Below, in pieces: positions 36,133 through 43,836 of a DNA stretch of 64,000 bases. The notes beneath the pieces were generated by a model. The model saw only the letters and a program-made list of their open reading frames with translations, was not told the origin of the DNA and made no database searches. Position 1 is the stretch's first letter. Each line of letters starts with the position of its first letter. Origin of the DNA: Vibrio gallaecicus (lineage in GTDB: Bacteria; Pseudomonadota; Gammaproteobacteria; Enterobacterales; Vibrionaceae); NCBI RefSeq assembly GCF_024347495.1, contig NZ_AP025491.1, positions 1,674,001 to 1,738,000 on the forward strand, written 5' to 3'. Position numbers and translations under genes: made by a program.

Positions 36133-36369
36133 TTAGTCGTCAGCTAGGTTGTCAAATTCTTGTTTTTTCGTGGCGAACCACTGCATCATAGCTGCAGGAT
36201 CTTGAAGCATTTTTTGTACTTCCATCATCGCTGCCATATGAGTCGCATCTTGCTGTTGGAACATTGCCATTCCGTGTGTCTTACTTAGTTCAACAATCTC
36301 TTCAAATGTTGCTGCTGTGAATGCCTCATCACACGCGCCACCCAGTTGTTTACAAGTCATCGTTTTCAT
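36133..36369 (-). CDS. DUF1059-like small protein
   Basis: The 78-residue protein opens MKTMTCKQLGGACDEAFTA, a cysteine-containing pattern of DUF1059-like proteins, then FEEIVELSKTHGMAMFQQQD. It ends with a Met-rich amphipathic stretch (MAAMMEVQKMLQDPAAMMQW). Its role is unknown. A GAGCTCC ribosome-binding element precedes the start on the minus strand. Confidence 0.7.
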   Translation of the reverse strand: MKTMTCKQLGGACDEAFTAATFEEIVELSKTHGMAMFQQQDATHMAAMMEVQKMLQDPAAMMQWFATKKQEFDNLADD

Positions 36370-36559
36370 TTGAGCTCCTTTGCCTTTTTCTTATTAAGTC
36401 CTCAGACTTTTGTGAGCTCTTTATAGCCTTGTTCAGGTAATAAATTCAACCATTAGCGACTTAACTACGAGTATTTTTTGTTTGAAAGTTATGATTTTGT
36501 GAAAACGGATGAAATCGCGTATGTTAATCGGCTTCGAACAGATTCAAGAGAGTATGAAA

Positions 36560-37741
36560 ATGGATTCTTTGTCTCCTTCCCAAGCTAAAAAGTTAGTCTT
36601 GTTATCGCAAGACCTTCCACCCACAAATAAAGCGCAAGGAAGTGCGATTTCTCATACTCTTTCAGCGATAGAACAGCTTGGCTATATCCAAATAGATACT
36701 ATTTCTGTGATTCAAAGAGCCCACCACCACACGCTGTGGAATCGGAATCCGCGTTATCAGCTTAATCATATTGATGAGTTAGTAGAAAATAGAGAAGTCT
36801 TTGAGTATTGGTCCCATGCTGCCGCTTACTTGCCTATGCGTGATTACCGTTTCAGTCTGTACCGAAAACAAGCCTTTAAAACGGGTGCGTTAAGTCATTG
36901 GTATAAGCCTAATCATGAATTGATGAAAAGTGTTATTCAACGCATCGAAAGTGAAGGTCCGTTAATGGCTAAAGATTTCGAGGGTGAAAGAAAGCACAAG
37001 GGGGGCTGGGGTGGAAAGCCAGCTAAGCAAGCATTAGAAACCTTGTTTATGCAAGGGGACTTAATGGTGTCTTCACGTTCAAATTTTCATAAGGTTTATG
37101 ACTTAACGCAGCGAGTTGTACCTGAAACTATAGATAGTTCGGTTCCCACAGCGGGAGAGTATGCACGCTATTTAGTGACTCAATTTTTGAAGGCGAATGG
37201 GCTTGGACTGGCTGCTGAAATGTCTTACTTACTAAAAAACACCAAGCCGCTGGTGATGAAAGCGCTGTCTGAAATGCTAGAAGAGGGAAGTGTGGTACAG
37301 ATTTCGGTCAATGGTCTCGCATACTTTGTCTTGCCGGGATTTTTAGATTTGTTAAATCGTCCACTCGCGAGAAGCAAGCTCAAAATCTTGTCTCCCTTTG
37401 ATAACCTATTGATTCAAAGAAAGCGCATGAAGGCATTGTTTGGCTACAATTACTTGCTTGAATGCTATGTGCCAGAGCCAAAACGGCAGTTCGGATACTT
37501 CTGCTTGCCCATTTTATGGCAGGGTGAATTGGTGGGAAGAATGGATTGCAAAGTGGATCGAAAAACATCAGTGCTGAATATTAATAATTTAGTGGTGGAA
37601 GGCGCTGTTGAGAAGTGGGGATCCAGCAAGCAAGAAAGTTTTGTTCAAGCTTTACGAGAAGAGCTCACCGGTTTTATGGATTTTAATCAAGCACAAGAAC
37701 TTATCATACACAAAGCTAACCTGGCTGGTATTAATGGGTAG
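36560..37741 (+). CDS. YcaQ-like winged-helix DNA glycosylase (interstrand crosslink repair family)
   Basis: The protein of about 393 residues belongs to the HTH_42/YcaQ family, whose E. coli member unhooks DNA interstrand crosslinks. LGYIQIDTISVIQRAHHHTL contains the QxD motif used for catalysis by YcaQ. FEYWSHAAAYLPMRDYR and ILSPFDNLLIQRKRMKALFG are also family stretches. The frame is open to an ATG at 36509. I use ATG 36560 because AAGAGAG sits about eight bases upstream; the choice is uncertain by 17 residues. Loss of a base by toxins or alkylators is the likely substrate context. Confidence 0.8.
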   Translation: MDSLSPSQAKKLVLLSQDLPPTNKAQGSAISHTLSAIEQLGYIQIDTISVIQRAHHHTLWNRNPRYQLNHIDELVENREVFEYWSHAAAYLPMRDYRFSLYRKQAFKTGALSHWYKPNHELMKSVIQRIESEGPLMAKDFEGERKHKGGWGGKPAKQALETLFMQGDLMVSSRSNFHKVYDLTQRVVPETIDSSVPTAGEYARYLVTQFLKANGLGLAAEMSYLLKNTKPLVMKALSEMLEEGSVVQISVNGLAYFVLPGFLDLLNRPLARSKLKILSPFDNLLIQRKRMKALFGYNYLLECYVPEPKRQFGYFCLPILWQGELVGRMDCKVDRKTSVLNINNLVVEGAVEKWGSSKQESFVQALREELTGFMDFNQAQELIIHKANLAGING

Positions 37742-37978
37742 CTCAGCAAAATTTGCACTCGTTTTTATTTAGCAGTAATGATGGTAGGTCGACTCTAACT
37801 CAATGAGCGTATAAATGCTTATGAAGCGAGCTCCGTTCTGCAAGTTCATCTCTATGTTACATGGGGAATTTAGAACGATACCGTTTAACTTGTTGTCCTA
37901 ATTGGATTTCTAGTCCCTTGAACTTGTTGTTTTTATGTTAACCTCCGGGTTTATAAAATACTCAGGGAGAGGGGGCAT

Positions 37979-39205
37979 ATGAAAAAGATAAATACTATTC
38001 CGATGCTGCTAACGACGATGTGCTTCAGCGCTGGTATTGCTGCTGGTCAGGCTATTCCAGAAGCCTATGTCATTGGTGGTGATGATGCAGACGTAAGTAA
38101 GTTCAAAAGTTACGCACAATTACGTTTGGAACAAGGTCAAGCAAGTAGTCAGTTCTGTGGCGGCTCTATTCTTAGTGATACGCTTATTTTAACGGCTGCG
38201 CATTGTCTTTATTATCAAACCTCTGCTCCTGTCTATAATGTTCCGGGTAATACTTCTTCGGGAATCCAAAGAGCTGCGGTTTATGCACCTATAGATAAGC
38301 ATAGTCTTAAGATTTTAGTAAAAAACCCGACAAGGGATGTTAATCAATCTGAATTAAAAGCTGTTAAAAACTTTTACGCTAATCCGAACTTTAAATTTAA
38401 ACATCAAGCACTCGGCTTTACGCTTGCTGATGAAAGAATTTACGACATCGCAATTATAGAATTACAAACACCGATTAACCCTATTGATAATGTTGAATCC
38501 ATTACATTGCCTTTTGATAAGGAATACGATGTGCCGGATACAATGCTAGACATGGTTGGGTTAGGGTATGCAAAAGAAGACAACGGGTTTATCACCTATA
38601 TCCCTGACGTGCTGCAATATGGTCAAACCAAGCTGCTAGGGGATGACACATGTTATGTCTCAGGTTATGCCCATATAGATAAGTTAATATGCACTATCCA
38701 CCCTGACTATAATCGCGGTGACTATGGTGTTACAGGACAGGGTGATTCTGGTGGTCCTCTATTTTACAACCATTCAAACGGGCAGCAGATTCAGGTTGGG
38801 ATTGTAAATAGTGGTAGTAGTGTACATTCTAACTTTACTGAACTTATTCATTACCAAGATTGGATTAATGATGTCATCAATAATGAAGGCTATAACCCTG
38901 GAAGCCCTCTCGTTTATGATAAGAATTTAGACACGAGCAATTATCATTCTGTGGGTGATCAAGCTCCGGAACCAACGCCAGATCCGGTTCCGACTCCAGA
39001 GCCTGAACCAACACCAGACCCAGTTCCGACTCCTGAGCCTGAGCCTGTGCCAACGCCAGATCCGGTACCAACACCTGATCCAACTCCAACACTTGAACCT
39101 CAACCTGCTCCTGCTTTAAATAGCGGCGGATCTTCAGGAGGCTCTATCGGATTCTTATCTGTTCTTGGTTTGTTTGGGCTTGGGCTGTATAGAAAAAGAA
39201 AATGA
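37979..39205 (+). CDS. Secreted trypsin-fold serine protease with GlyGly-CTERM anchor
   Basis: The 408-residue protein has a signal peptide (cut near residue 23). The S1-family domain has the triad H75 (TAAHC), D156 (YDIAII) and S257 (GDSGGP). A Pro-rich linker of TPDPVP/TPEPEP repeats (331-378) follows, then a GlyGly-CTERM tail: GGSSGGS at 383-389, a hydrophobic segment and RKRK. That tail is processed by rhombosortase on type II-secreted proteins such as VesB of V. cholerae. The mature chain would start near VIGG (31-34). The residue at the trypsin Asp189 position appears to be V251, so cleavage after Arg/Lys is unlikely. Confidence 0.9.
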   Translation: MKKINTIPMLLTTMCFSAGIAAGQAIPEAYVIGGDDADVSKFKSYAQLRLEQGQASSQFCGGSILSDTLILTAAHCLYYQTSAPVYNVPGNTSSGIQRAAVYAPIDKHSLKILVKNPTRDVNQSELKAVKNFYANPNFKFKHQALGFTLADERIYDIAIIELQTPINPIDNVESITLPFDKEYDVPDTMLDMVGLGYAKEDNGFITYIPDVLQYGQTKLLGDDTCYVSGYAHIDKLICTIHPDYNRGDYGVTGQGDSGGPLFYNHSNGQQIQVGIVNSGSSVHSNFTELIHYQDWINDVINNEGYNPGSPLVYDKNLDTSNYHSVGDQAPEPTPDPVPTPEPEPTPDPVPTPEPEPVPTPDPVPTPDPTPTLEPQPAPALNSGGSSGGSIGFLSVLGLFGLGLYRKRK

Positions 39206-39220
39206 TTAAGTATGAATAAT

Positions 39221-39247
39221 AAAAAGAACCGGCAGCGGTTCTTTTTT
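39221..39247 (+). terminator. Terminator of the protease gene
   Basis: AAAAAGAACC (39221-39230) pairs with GGTTCTTTTT (39237-39246) around six bases, followed by more T. Confidence 0.9.
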
Positions 39248-39565
39248 ATTAGGTTCGTATATTGATTAGTATGAAATACATCACTAACGCCATTAAAACG
39301 ACTGGATAAAACCTGCCAACGAAATGACAGTGCTGTTTGAACGAGTTCTCTCGCTGTCATTTAACCCTTCAATATCACCTTCTCCAATCAGAAATTTTAC
39401 TAATGTAAGCGTTCTTTAGTTGTTATGGCTTACAAATGGCTAAGTGCCTTACAAGCAATTACATTCCCAATGTGTGATTTGAGTCATATAGATGTTTTAA
39501 TTCGACCATAATTTGACGCGCCAATTTTTAGGCGAAATATTTTGACTGGTAAGAGAATTCATCAC

Positions 39566-40123
39566 ATGAAAAAGACAATTTTAGCGTTAGTAATCGCATC
39601 AGCTTCATTCACTGCTTCCGCAGCACTAGTTAGTGTTCCAACTGGTCAGGATGGGAATGAAAATAAGCCAACCAAGCCAGGTGCGACAATGACATTCAAA
39701 GAAAAGGTAGACTCTGTATGCGGTATCGTAACTAAAGATCCTGGTAATGCTTATCATGAAGGTTCGATTAAATTTAATGATGAAGATGCAAATGGAGAGG
39801 TGTTCGTTGAGTTTACATTAGCTACTAATGATACCAGCAAAAAGCATGTAAGCATCAATGTTGCTACAAAGGAAAATACAATTCAAAACCTTACTGGTGG
39901 TGGAAAAGCAAACGCAAACTTATGGCTTGGTACTAATAAAGCGGATGCTAGCTATACAAACGCAGTTGTAGATGGTACTTCAAAGATCTTCCCAATAAAC
40001 TCAAATTTAAAAGCTATTGCTGTTACTGAGCTTGATTCTACTAAGATTGCAAAAGGTTCTTACACTTTTCAAAGTGTTGTAACTGTTAGTTGTTCAGGTG
40101 CGCCCGCACCTGCAAATACGTAA
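39566..40123 (+). CDS. Secreted beta-rich protein, putative major subunit of an uncharacterised surface structure
   Basis: I do not recognise this 185-residue protein. It has a clear signal peptide (MKKTILALVIASASFTASA), and the mature part is rich in Thr, Asn, Val and Lys. It has only two cysteines, C52 and C176, placed so that a disulfide would tie the first and last strands, as in many fibre subunits. The C-terminal pattern AKGSYTFQSVVTVSC resembles LAGEYKMVTTIRC in the product at 40885. It is followed by a strong hairpin and five tightly packed genes, the layout used when one subunit must be made in excess. A TTG at 39542 would precede the signal peptide and is unlikely. Confidence 0.75.
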   Translation: MKKTILALVIASASFTASAALVSVPTGQDGNENKPTKPGATMTFKEKVDSVCGIVTKDPGNAYHEGSIKFNDEDANGEVFVEFTLATNDTSKKHVSINVATKENTIQNLTGGGKANANLWLGTNKADASYTNAVVDGTSKIFPINSNLKAIAVTELDSTKIAKGSYTFQSVVTVSCSGAPAPANT

Positions 40124-40221
40124 CCAAAAAGTTGACACGCCAGCGCTTTGACCGGGTGATTGATATTTGTGAATGCAGATCATAAAGCCCATCAATAGCG
40201 TTGGAATATAGAGCCATGCTG

Positions 40222-40253
40222 TTGCATTACTTGTATATCGACAAGTAATGCAA
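40222..40253 (+). terminator. Internal stem-loop between the major-subunit gene and downstream genes
   Basis: TTGCATTACTTGT (40222-40234) pairs perfectly over 13 bp with 40241-40253 around six bases. No U-run follows, and it ends just before the ribosome-binding site at 40254. It may act as an mRNA-processing or stabilising hairpin, or as a partial terminator. Confidence 0.6.
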
Positions 40254-40262
40254 GGGATAGGT

Positions 40263-40499
40263 ATGGCTATTAAATTAATCACGACATTGTTTTTGTTGTT
40301 TTTCTCTTTTGGTTCTTACAGTGCAACACTGGTTTTTTCTGAAAAAGTACCAAGAATTTGCTGGATTAAAAAAGTTGATGTGAATGATAGCCGTCTGGAG
40401 TTTTACAAAAACGACAAAGACGGAAATGCGATTTACACCATCAACACGGATAAGGCAAAAGCGAAAAGCAAGAAGGATGATTTAATCTCATGTAACTAG
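40263..40499 (+). CDS. Short secreted protein related to the putative major subunit
   Basis: The 78-residue product has a signal peptide (cut near residue 21) and two cysteines, C33 and C77. KVPRICWIKKV and LEFYKNDKDGNAIYTINTD align by eye with the KVDSVCGIVTK and IKFNDEDANGEVFVEF segments of the product at 39566, so it looks like a shortened relative. ATG 40263 follows AGGGA by about six bases. An ATG at 40248 lies inside the upstream hairpin and is less likely. The stop codon is two bases before the next start. Confidence 0.65.
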   Translation: MAIKLITTLFLLFFSFGSYSATLVFSEKVPRICWIKKVDVNDSRLEFYKNDKDGNAIYTINTDKAKAKSKKDDLISCN

Positions 40500-40501
40500 A
40501 A

Positions 40502-40888
40502 ATGAAAAAATTAGTGATGATAGCCGCTGTAATGGCGGCAACCTCTTTCAATGTAATGCCACATTCGCAAAACCAAGATGAAATTAAAGAGATCGTATAC
40601 AGCCAAAGACCAACCATTCAAATTCAATTCGGCAATTTAAATAGCACTCCATACACTTATGACATTGAAGTGAATGGAATCATGACGGGGCAAACCGTCA
40701 AGCTACAAGCGCGAGAGCAGAAAAAAGCGTACATAAGATTGCCGAATATCGAGCCAGATAAAAAAGTCTCATTAGAAGTGTGCACCATTGCGCGAAGCCC
40801 GAAAGCGGGGATCCCAAGAACAAGAATGTGCACCCCCGTAAAAGTCTATTTCCCAAAATCTAAATTGATACAGGCAAAAGAAGGATGA
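40502..40888 (+). CDS. Small secreted one-domain beta protein, paralogue A
   Basis: The 128-residue protein has a signal peptide and one predicted beta-sandwich domain. PTIQIQFGNLNSTPYTYDIE, VNGIMTGQTV, YIRLPNIEPDKKVSLEVCTI and MCTPVKVYFP match the product at 41778 strand by strand. The spacing 'LPxxxPxxxxxxxVCT' recalls a fibronectin type III fold. Two cysteines near the end could pair. The product may be a chaperone-like or linker component. Its stop overlaps the next start (ATGA), so the genes are translationally coupled. Confidence 0.65.
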   Translation: MKKLVMIAAVMAATSFNVMPHSQNQDEIKEIVYSQRPTIQIQFGNLNSTPYTYDIEVNGIMTGQTVKLQAREQKKAYIRLPNIEPDKKVSLEVCTIARSPKAGIPRTRMCTPVKVYFPKSKLIQAKEG

Positions 40889-41790
40889 GAAAACGACTTC
40901 TATTATGCCTATTGCCTATCGGTTTATTACCAATGTTTGCGGATGCTACTTATATCACAAGCTCAAATCAGCAGTTGTGTAAGAACTTATCAATAAAAAA
41001 TGCTATTGATGATAAGCAATATCCAACGAAAGTCTGCTATTCCCCTTCTGCTCCTATTGTGAAAGATAAGAAGTACATTCGTGAACTTGGAGCTTATTGG
41101 ACGATAACGCCGCCAAAGGATAAAGACGGAAATTACATCAGGTTTAAGGGTAACGTAAAATTAAACCGAACCGATGATGAGCTTTATACTTCAATCTATA
41201 TCAATCAAGGGCTTCAACCTCCCGAGAAAGCCAGTTCTAACGGTTATAATTTTGAGTTTGTTCCACACTCGAGTGATCCAAAGCGTTGGATAGCGTCGTT
41301 CAGTATGATGGCAATTTATGCTGATGATGACGATTATTTGGGAGGAGATGAACAAAGAGCGAGTCTTTTAATTAATGGTGAGCTAAAGAGAGAGCTTGAA
41401 GTTACGTTCAATCCATTATTAAAGGAAAGCTACTGTTTCATTAAGGTAGATGACAGCTCAGGAGGCTTTATTTTCAATGACAAACCTCCAGTTTCATCAA
41501 CGTATGCTGGTTTCAATGTTGGGGCAATGGCGACTAAACAAAACCCAGTAACCTTGTCTTTTGAACATAAATTTAATAACCGTTCGAAGTATTTCGAGCC
41601 TTACTTCGAAGATTATAAAATATTGAACTTTGGTTTTCCTGATAATAAAACAGGGAAGAATCAAAGTATATTAATTCAAAGTGAATTTTACCGTTCTAGT
41701 GTAAGGATCGCCCCTATCATTAATTTAAATCGATCTGATTTATTAGCGGGTGAATATAAAATGGTGACGACAATAAGATGCGGAGTTTAA
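40885..41790 (+). CDS. Two-domain secreted protein, putative tip or minor subunit
   Basis: I do not recognise this 301-residue protein. It has a signal peptide (cut near residue 22). The first half (about 25-180) has two cysteines and no recognised motif. The second half starts ESYCFIKVDDSSGGF and ends LLAGEYKMVTTIRCGV, the same Cys-to-Cys frame as in the product at 39566. That is the layout of an adhesin-type tip protein, with a receptor domain joined to a subunit domain. It overlaps the previous gene by four bases and the next by 13. Confidence 0.65.
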   Translation: MRKRLLLCLLPIGLLPMFADATYITSSNQQLCKNLSIKNAIDDKQYPTKVCYSPSAPIVKDKKYIRELGAYWTITPPKDKDGNYIRFKGNVKLNRTDDELYTSIYINQGLQPPEKASSNGYNFEFVPHSSDPKRWIASFSMMAIYADDDDYLGGDEQRASLLINGELKRELEVTFNPLLKESYCFIKVDDSSGGFIFNDKPPVSSTYAGFNVGAMATKQNPVTLSFEHKFNNRSKYFEPYFEDYKILNFGFPDNKTGKNQSILIQSEFYRSSVRIAPIINLNRSDLLAGEYKMVTTIRCGV

Positions 41791-42140
41791 TTTTAATATT
41801 AATATGCATGGTGAGTTTTAATTCATTTTCTCATGTACAGCACCCTTTGAAAATTAAAGAATTGTCCACGGATGGACAACCACGGATAAAAATAACTGTG
41901 GGAAATATTAGAGAAATTAAACAATCATTCAATGTGGAAGTGAATGGTGTTTTAACGGGTCAAAAAATTCATTTAAGTACAGAACAATTTAAGAATATTA
42001 GCGTTAGGTTGCCAAGAGTTCAGCCTAACCAGTTATATAAATTTACTGTTTGCACTGTTTCAGTGCCAAAGCCAACAGACAAGGTTAAAAGTAAGATATG
42101 TTCAGAAGTAAAAGTGTATTATCCGCAGTCATCTCAGTAG
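41778..42140 (+). CDS. Small secreted one-domain beta protein, paralogue B
   Basis: The 120-residue protein is a paralogue of the product at 40502. It has a signal peptide (cut near residue 18), then PRIKITVGNI, VNGVLTGQKI, ISVRLPRVQPNQLYKFTVCT and ICSEVKVYYPQ. Retaining two copies either side of the two-domain protein suggests distinct partners. It overlaps the upstream gene by 13 bases and the OmpA-family gene by 43. Confidence 0.65.
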   Translation: MRSLILILICMVSFNSFSHVQHPLKIKELSTDGQPRIKITVGNIREIKQSFNVEVNGVLTGQKIHLSTEQFKNISVRLPRVQPNQLYKFTVCTVSVPKPTDKVKSKICSEVKVYYPQSSQ

Positions 42141-42940
42141 TCACATTTGCAACGTTTAAAGCTGCCGCAGTGTCTATTCCATCTGCCAGTGTACCAAGTG
42201 GTTATGACCGCGTGACAACCGCTGATGGGGTAACTTGTGAATCAACAATCGCAAGTGCGACTTATGTGCAAACGGGCTTAGTGGGTTCGCAGACTGACCA
42301 AAAATACGATAAAAGCCAAAATGGATACTACAACAATATCCAAGATAAAAACGAAGTGGGTGCCTACGTACAAATGGTTATTCCGATTGGTGAAAAGCGT
42401 GAACGAATTAACTGTAACCGATTGTACAACCTTGAGATTGACCGCTTAAGAGCTGAAATAACAAAACTAAAGGTAGAGGCGAGCCTAGGTGATATTTGGA
42501 ATGAGCCAGCAATAGAGCCAACACCAGTTGCAGCCCCACAACCTGCACCAGTAGCGCCTGTTTTGCCTAAGAAAAAGACTATTACTTTTGATTCCCAAAA
42601 AGGCGTGGCGATTTTTGAACCAGGAAGCGATAGGCTAAAACATTCAAGCCTCTACAAATTTGATGAAACTCTAGATACCTTATTAAAGTATGAAGAATCT
42701 AGTGTGGTGATTGTTGGTCACACAGACTCAACGGGTTCAGAGACATTGAATAAGCGCCTATCAGAAAAACGAGCGGAATCTATTGCTGATTACTTCATAT
42801 CAAGAGGTGTGAATGCTAGCCGAGTGGAATCTTATGGACGTGGGGAAACTCGCCCTATTGACTCTAATGAGACAAAAGAAGGTAGGCAGAGAAACCGCCG
42901 TGTAGAGGTTACTATTCAACCTTTCACGATTGAAAAATAG
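42098..42940 (+). CDS. OmpA-family protein, putative peptidoglycan anchor of the cluster
   Basis: The 280-residue protein has a signal peptide and an N-terminal part with one disulfide-capable pair (VTCEST and RINCNRLYN). A short coiled coil (LEIDRLRAEITKLKVEA) and a Pro-rich linker (about 145-165) follow. The C-terminal OmpA domain has VIVGHTDSTGS and LSEKRAESIADYFISRGV, including the Asp and Arg that hold diaminopimelate, and GRGETRPIDSN. It would fix the complex to the cell wall. Its start lies 43 bases inside the previous gene in another frame. A terminator follows. Confidence 0.82.
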   Translation: MFRSKSVLSAVISVVTFATFKAAAVSIPSASVPSGYDRVTTADGVTCESTIASATYVQTGLVGSQTDQKYDKSQNGYYNNIQDKNEVGAYVQMVIPIGEKRERINCNRLYNLEIDRLRAEITKLKVEASLGDIWNEPAIEPTPVAAPQPAPVAPVLPKKKTITFDSQKGVAIFEPGSDRLKHSSLYKFDETLDTLLKYEESSVVIVGHTDSTGSETLNKRLSEKRAESIADYFISRGVNASRVESYGRGETRPIDSNETKEGRQRNRRVEVTIQPFTIEK

Positions 42941-42945
42941 ACGCC

Positions 42946-42972
42946 AAGCCGCACGTCATGTGCGGCTTTTTA
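42946..42972 (+). terminator. Terminator of the secreted-protein cluster
   Basis: AGCCGCAC (42947-42954) pairs with GTGCGGCT (42960-42967), followed by TTTTATTAT. Confidence 0.88.
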
Positions 42973-43111
42973 TTATATAGAAAGCTCTATATTTATATGA
43001 AAGTTATCTTTTTAACAATCATGCTTACATACACTTACATCGCCAATAAAACTTCCTTGATAAAATTAGCTCTAATACTCTATAGCGTTTATTAGTAATA
43101 AGGTGTAGTTA

Positions 43112-43531
43112 ATGAGTAAAACTATTATTTGGATATTATCCTCTGTTTTCGTCCTGACGACTGGTGCTTTTTTATTTAAAAATGATATATATGAAATATA
43201 TTTATCTAATCAAGTCCATAGTGGTTTGACAATAAATAATGAAAACAGAGTTGTCCTATGTAGCCATTATGAAAAATTTGATTCTGAATCGGTGGAGCAG
43301 TTAATAACCCGATCAAAAACATTACTTTCTCAAATAAAATCATTGAACCTTAATGAATCGGATTTGATGGACAAACTTGCGGAATCAAATGGGATACTGA
43401 CGAAACGAGATAGAACGATTCTTCGAGAGCAGGCTTTATATCGCTTTAAACATGAAAAATGTATTACAGGCAATGATTATCACCAAGAGTTTAATGATTA
43501 TTTAACGTTATTAAATATGAGTAACAACTAA
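43112..43531 (+). CDS. Hypothetical protein with N-terminal membrane anchor
   Basis: I do not recognise this 139-residue protein. Residues 4-22 form one hydrophobic segment (IIWILSSVFVLTTGAFLF) without a clear cleavage site, so the helical remainder should face the periplasm. Two cysteines (VLCSHY and EKCITG) may pair. Base composition is AT-rich like the preceding cluster. A lipoprotein gene follows 20 bp later, probably in the same transcript. Confidence 0.55.
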   Translation: MSKTIIWILSSVFVLTTGAFLFKNDIYEIYLSNQVHSGLTINNENRVVLCSHYEKFDSESVEQLITRSKTLLSQIKSLNLNESDLMDKLAESNGILTKRDRTILREQALYRFKHEKCITGNDYHQEFNDYLTLLNMSNN

Positions 43532-43551
43532 TTAATAGGCGAAGAGTTGGA

Positions 43552-43836
43552 ATGAAAAGGTTAATTCTAGTCATGGTAATTGCCAGTGCTCTTATGGGGT
43601 GTATGAAGAGTCATGATTTCGATTTTTTGGAAGAAGGTAAAACGACACCAAAACAACTGGTGGAATATTTAGGTGAAGCCTCCACGGTTATCGATATGGG
43701 TGGCACTATTTCGTATGTATACAATTATAATCTCCACCAAAAAGCATTCACCTTTGAAAATGGTGTTTTTATCCTTTTAGAGAAGATTACGGAAGTGGAT
43801 GGTGAATATGTTTTTGAAACTATGGAACTGCACTAA
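43552..43836 (+). CDS. Small lipoprotein, BamE/SmpA-like
   Basis: The 94-residue protein has a lipoprotein signal with lipobox LMGC (Cys17). The sequence FDFLEEGKTTPKQLVEYLGE, a beta hairpin and FENGVFILLEKI resemble the small BamE/OmlA fold, in which a 'G-T-xx-V-xx-xLG' helix precedes strands. Met follows the Cys, so outer-membrane sorting is expected. It is a stand-alone lipoprotein rather than BamE itself. Confidence 0.6.
   Translation: MKRLILVMVIASALMGCMKSHDFDFLEEGKTTPKQLVEYLGEASTVIDMGGTISYVYNYNLHQKAFTFENGVFILLEKITEVDGEYVFETMELH

Noticed and set aside
38877..39092. Leu/Ala/Glu-rich minus-strand ORF
   Set aside because: It is antisense to the Pro-rich repeats of the protease linker and reflects their codon bias.
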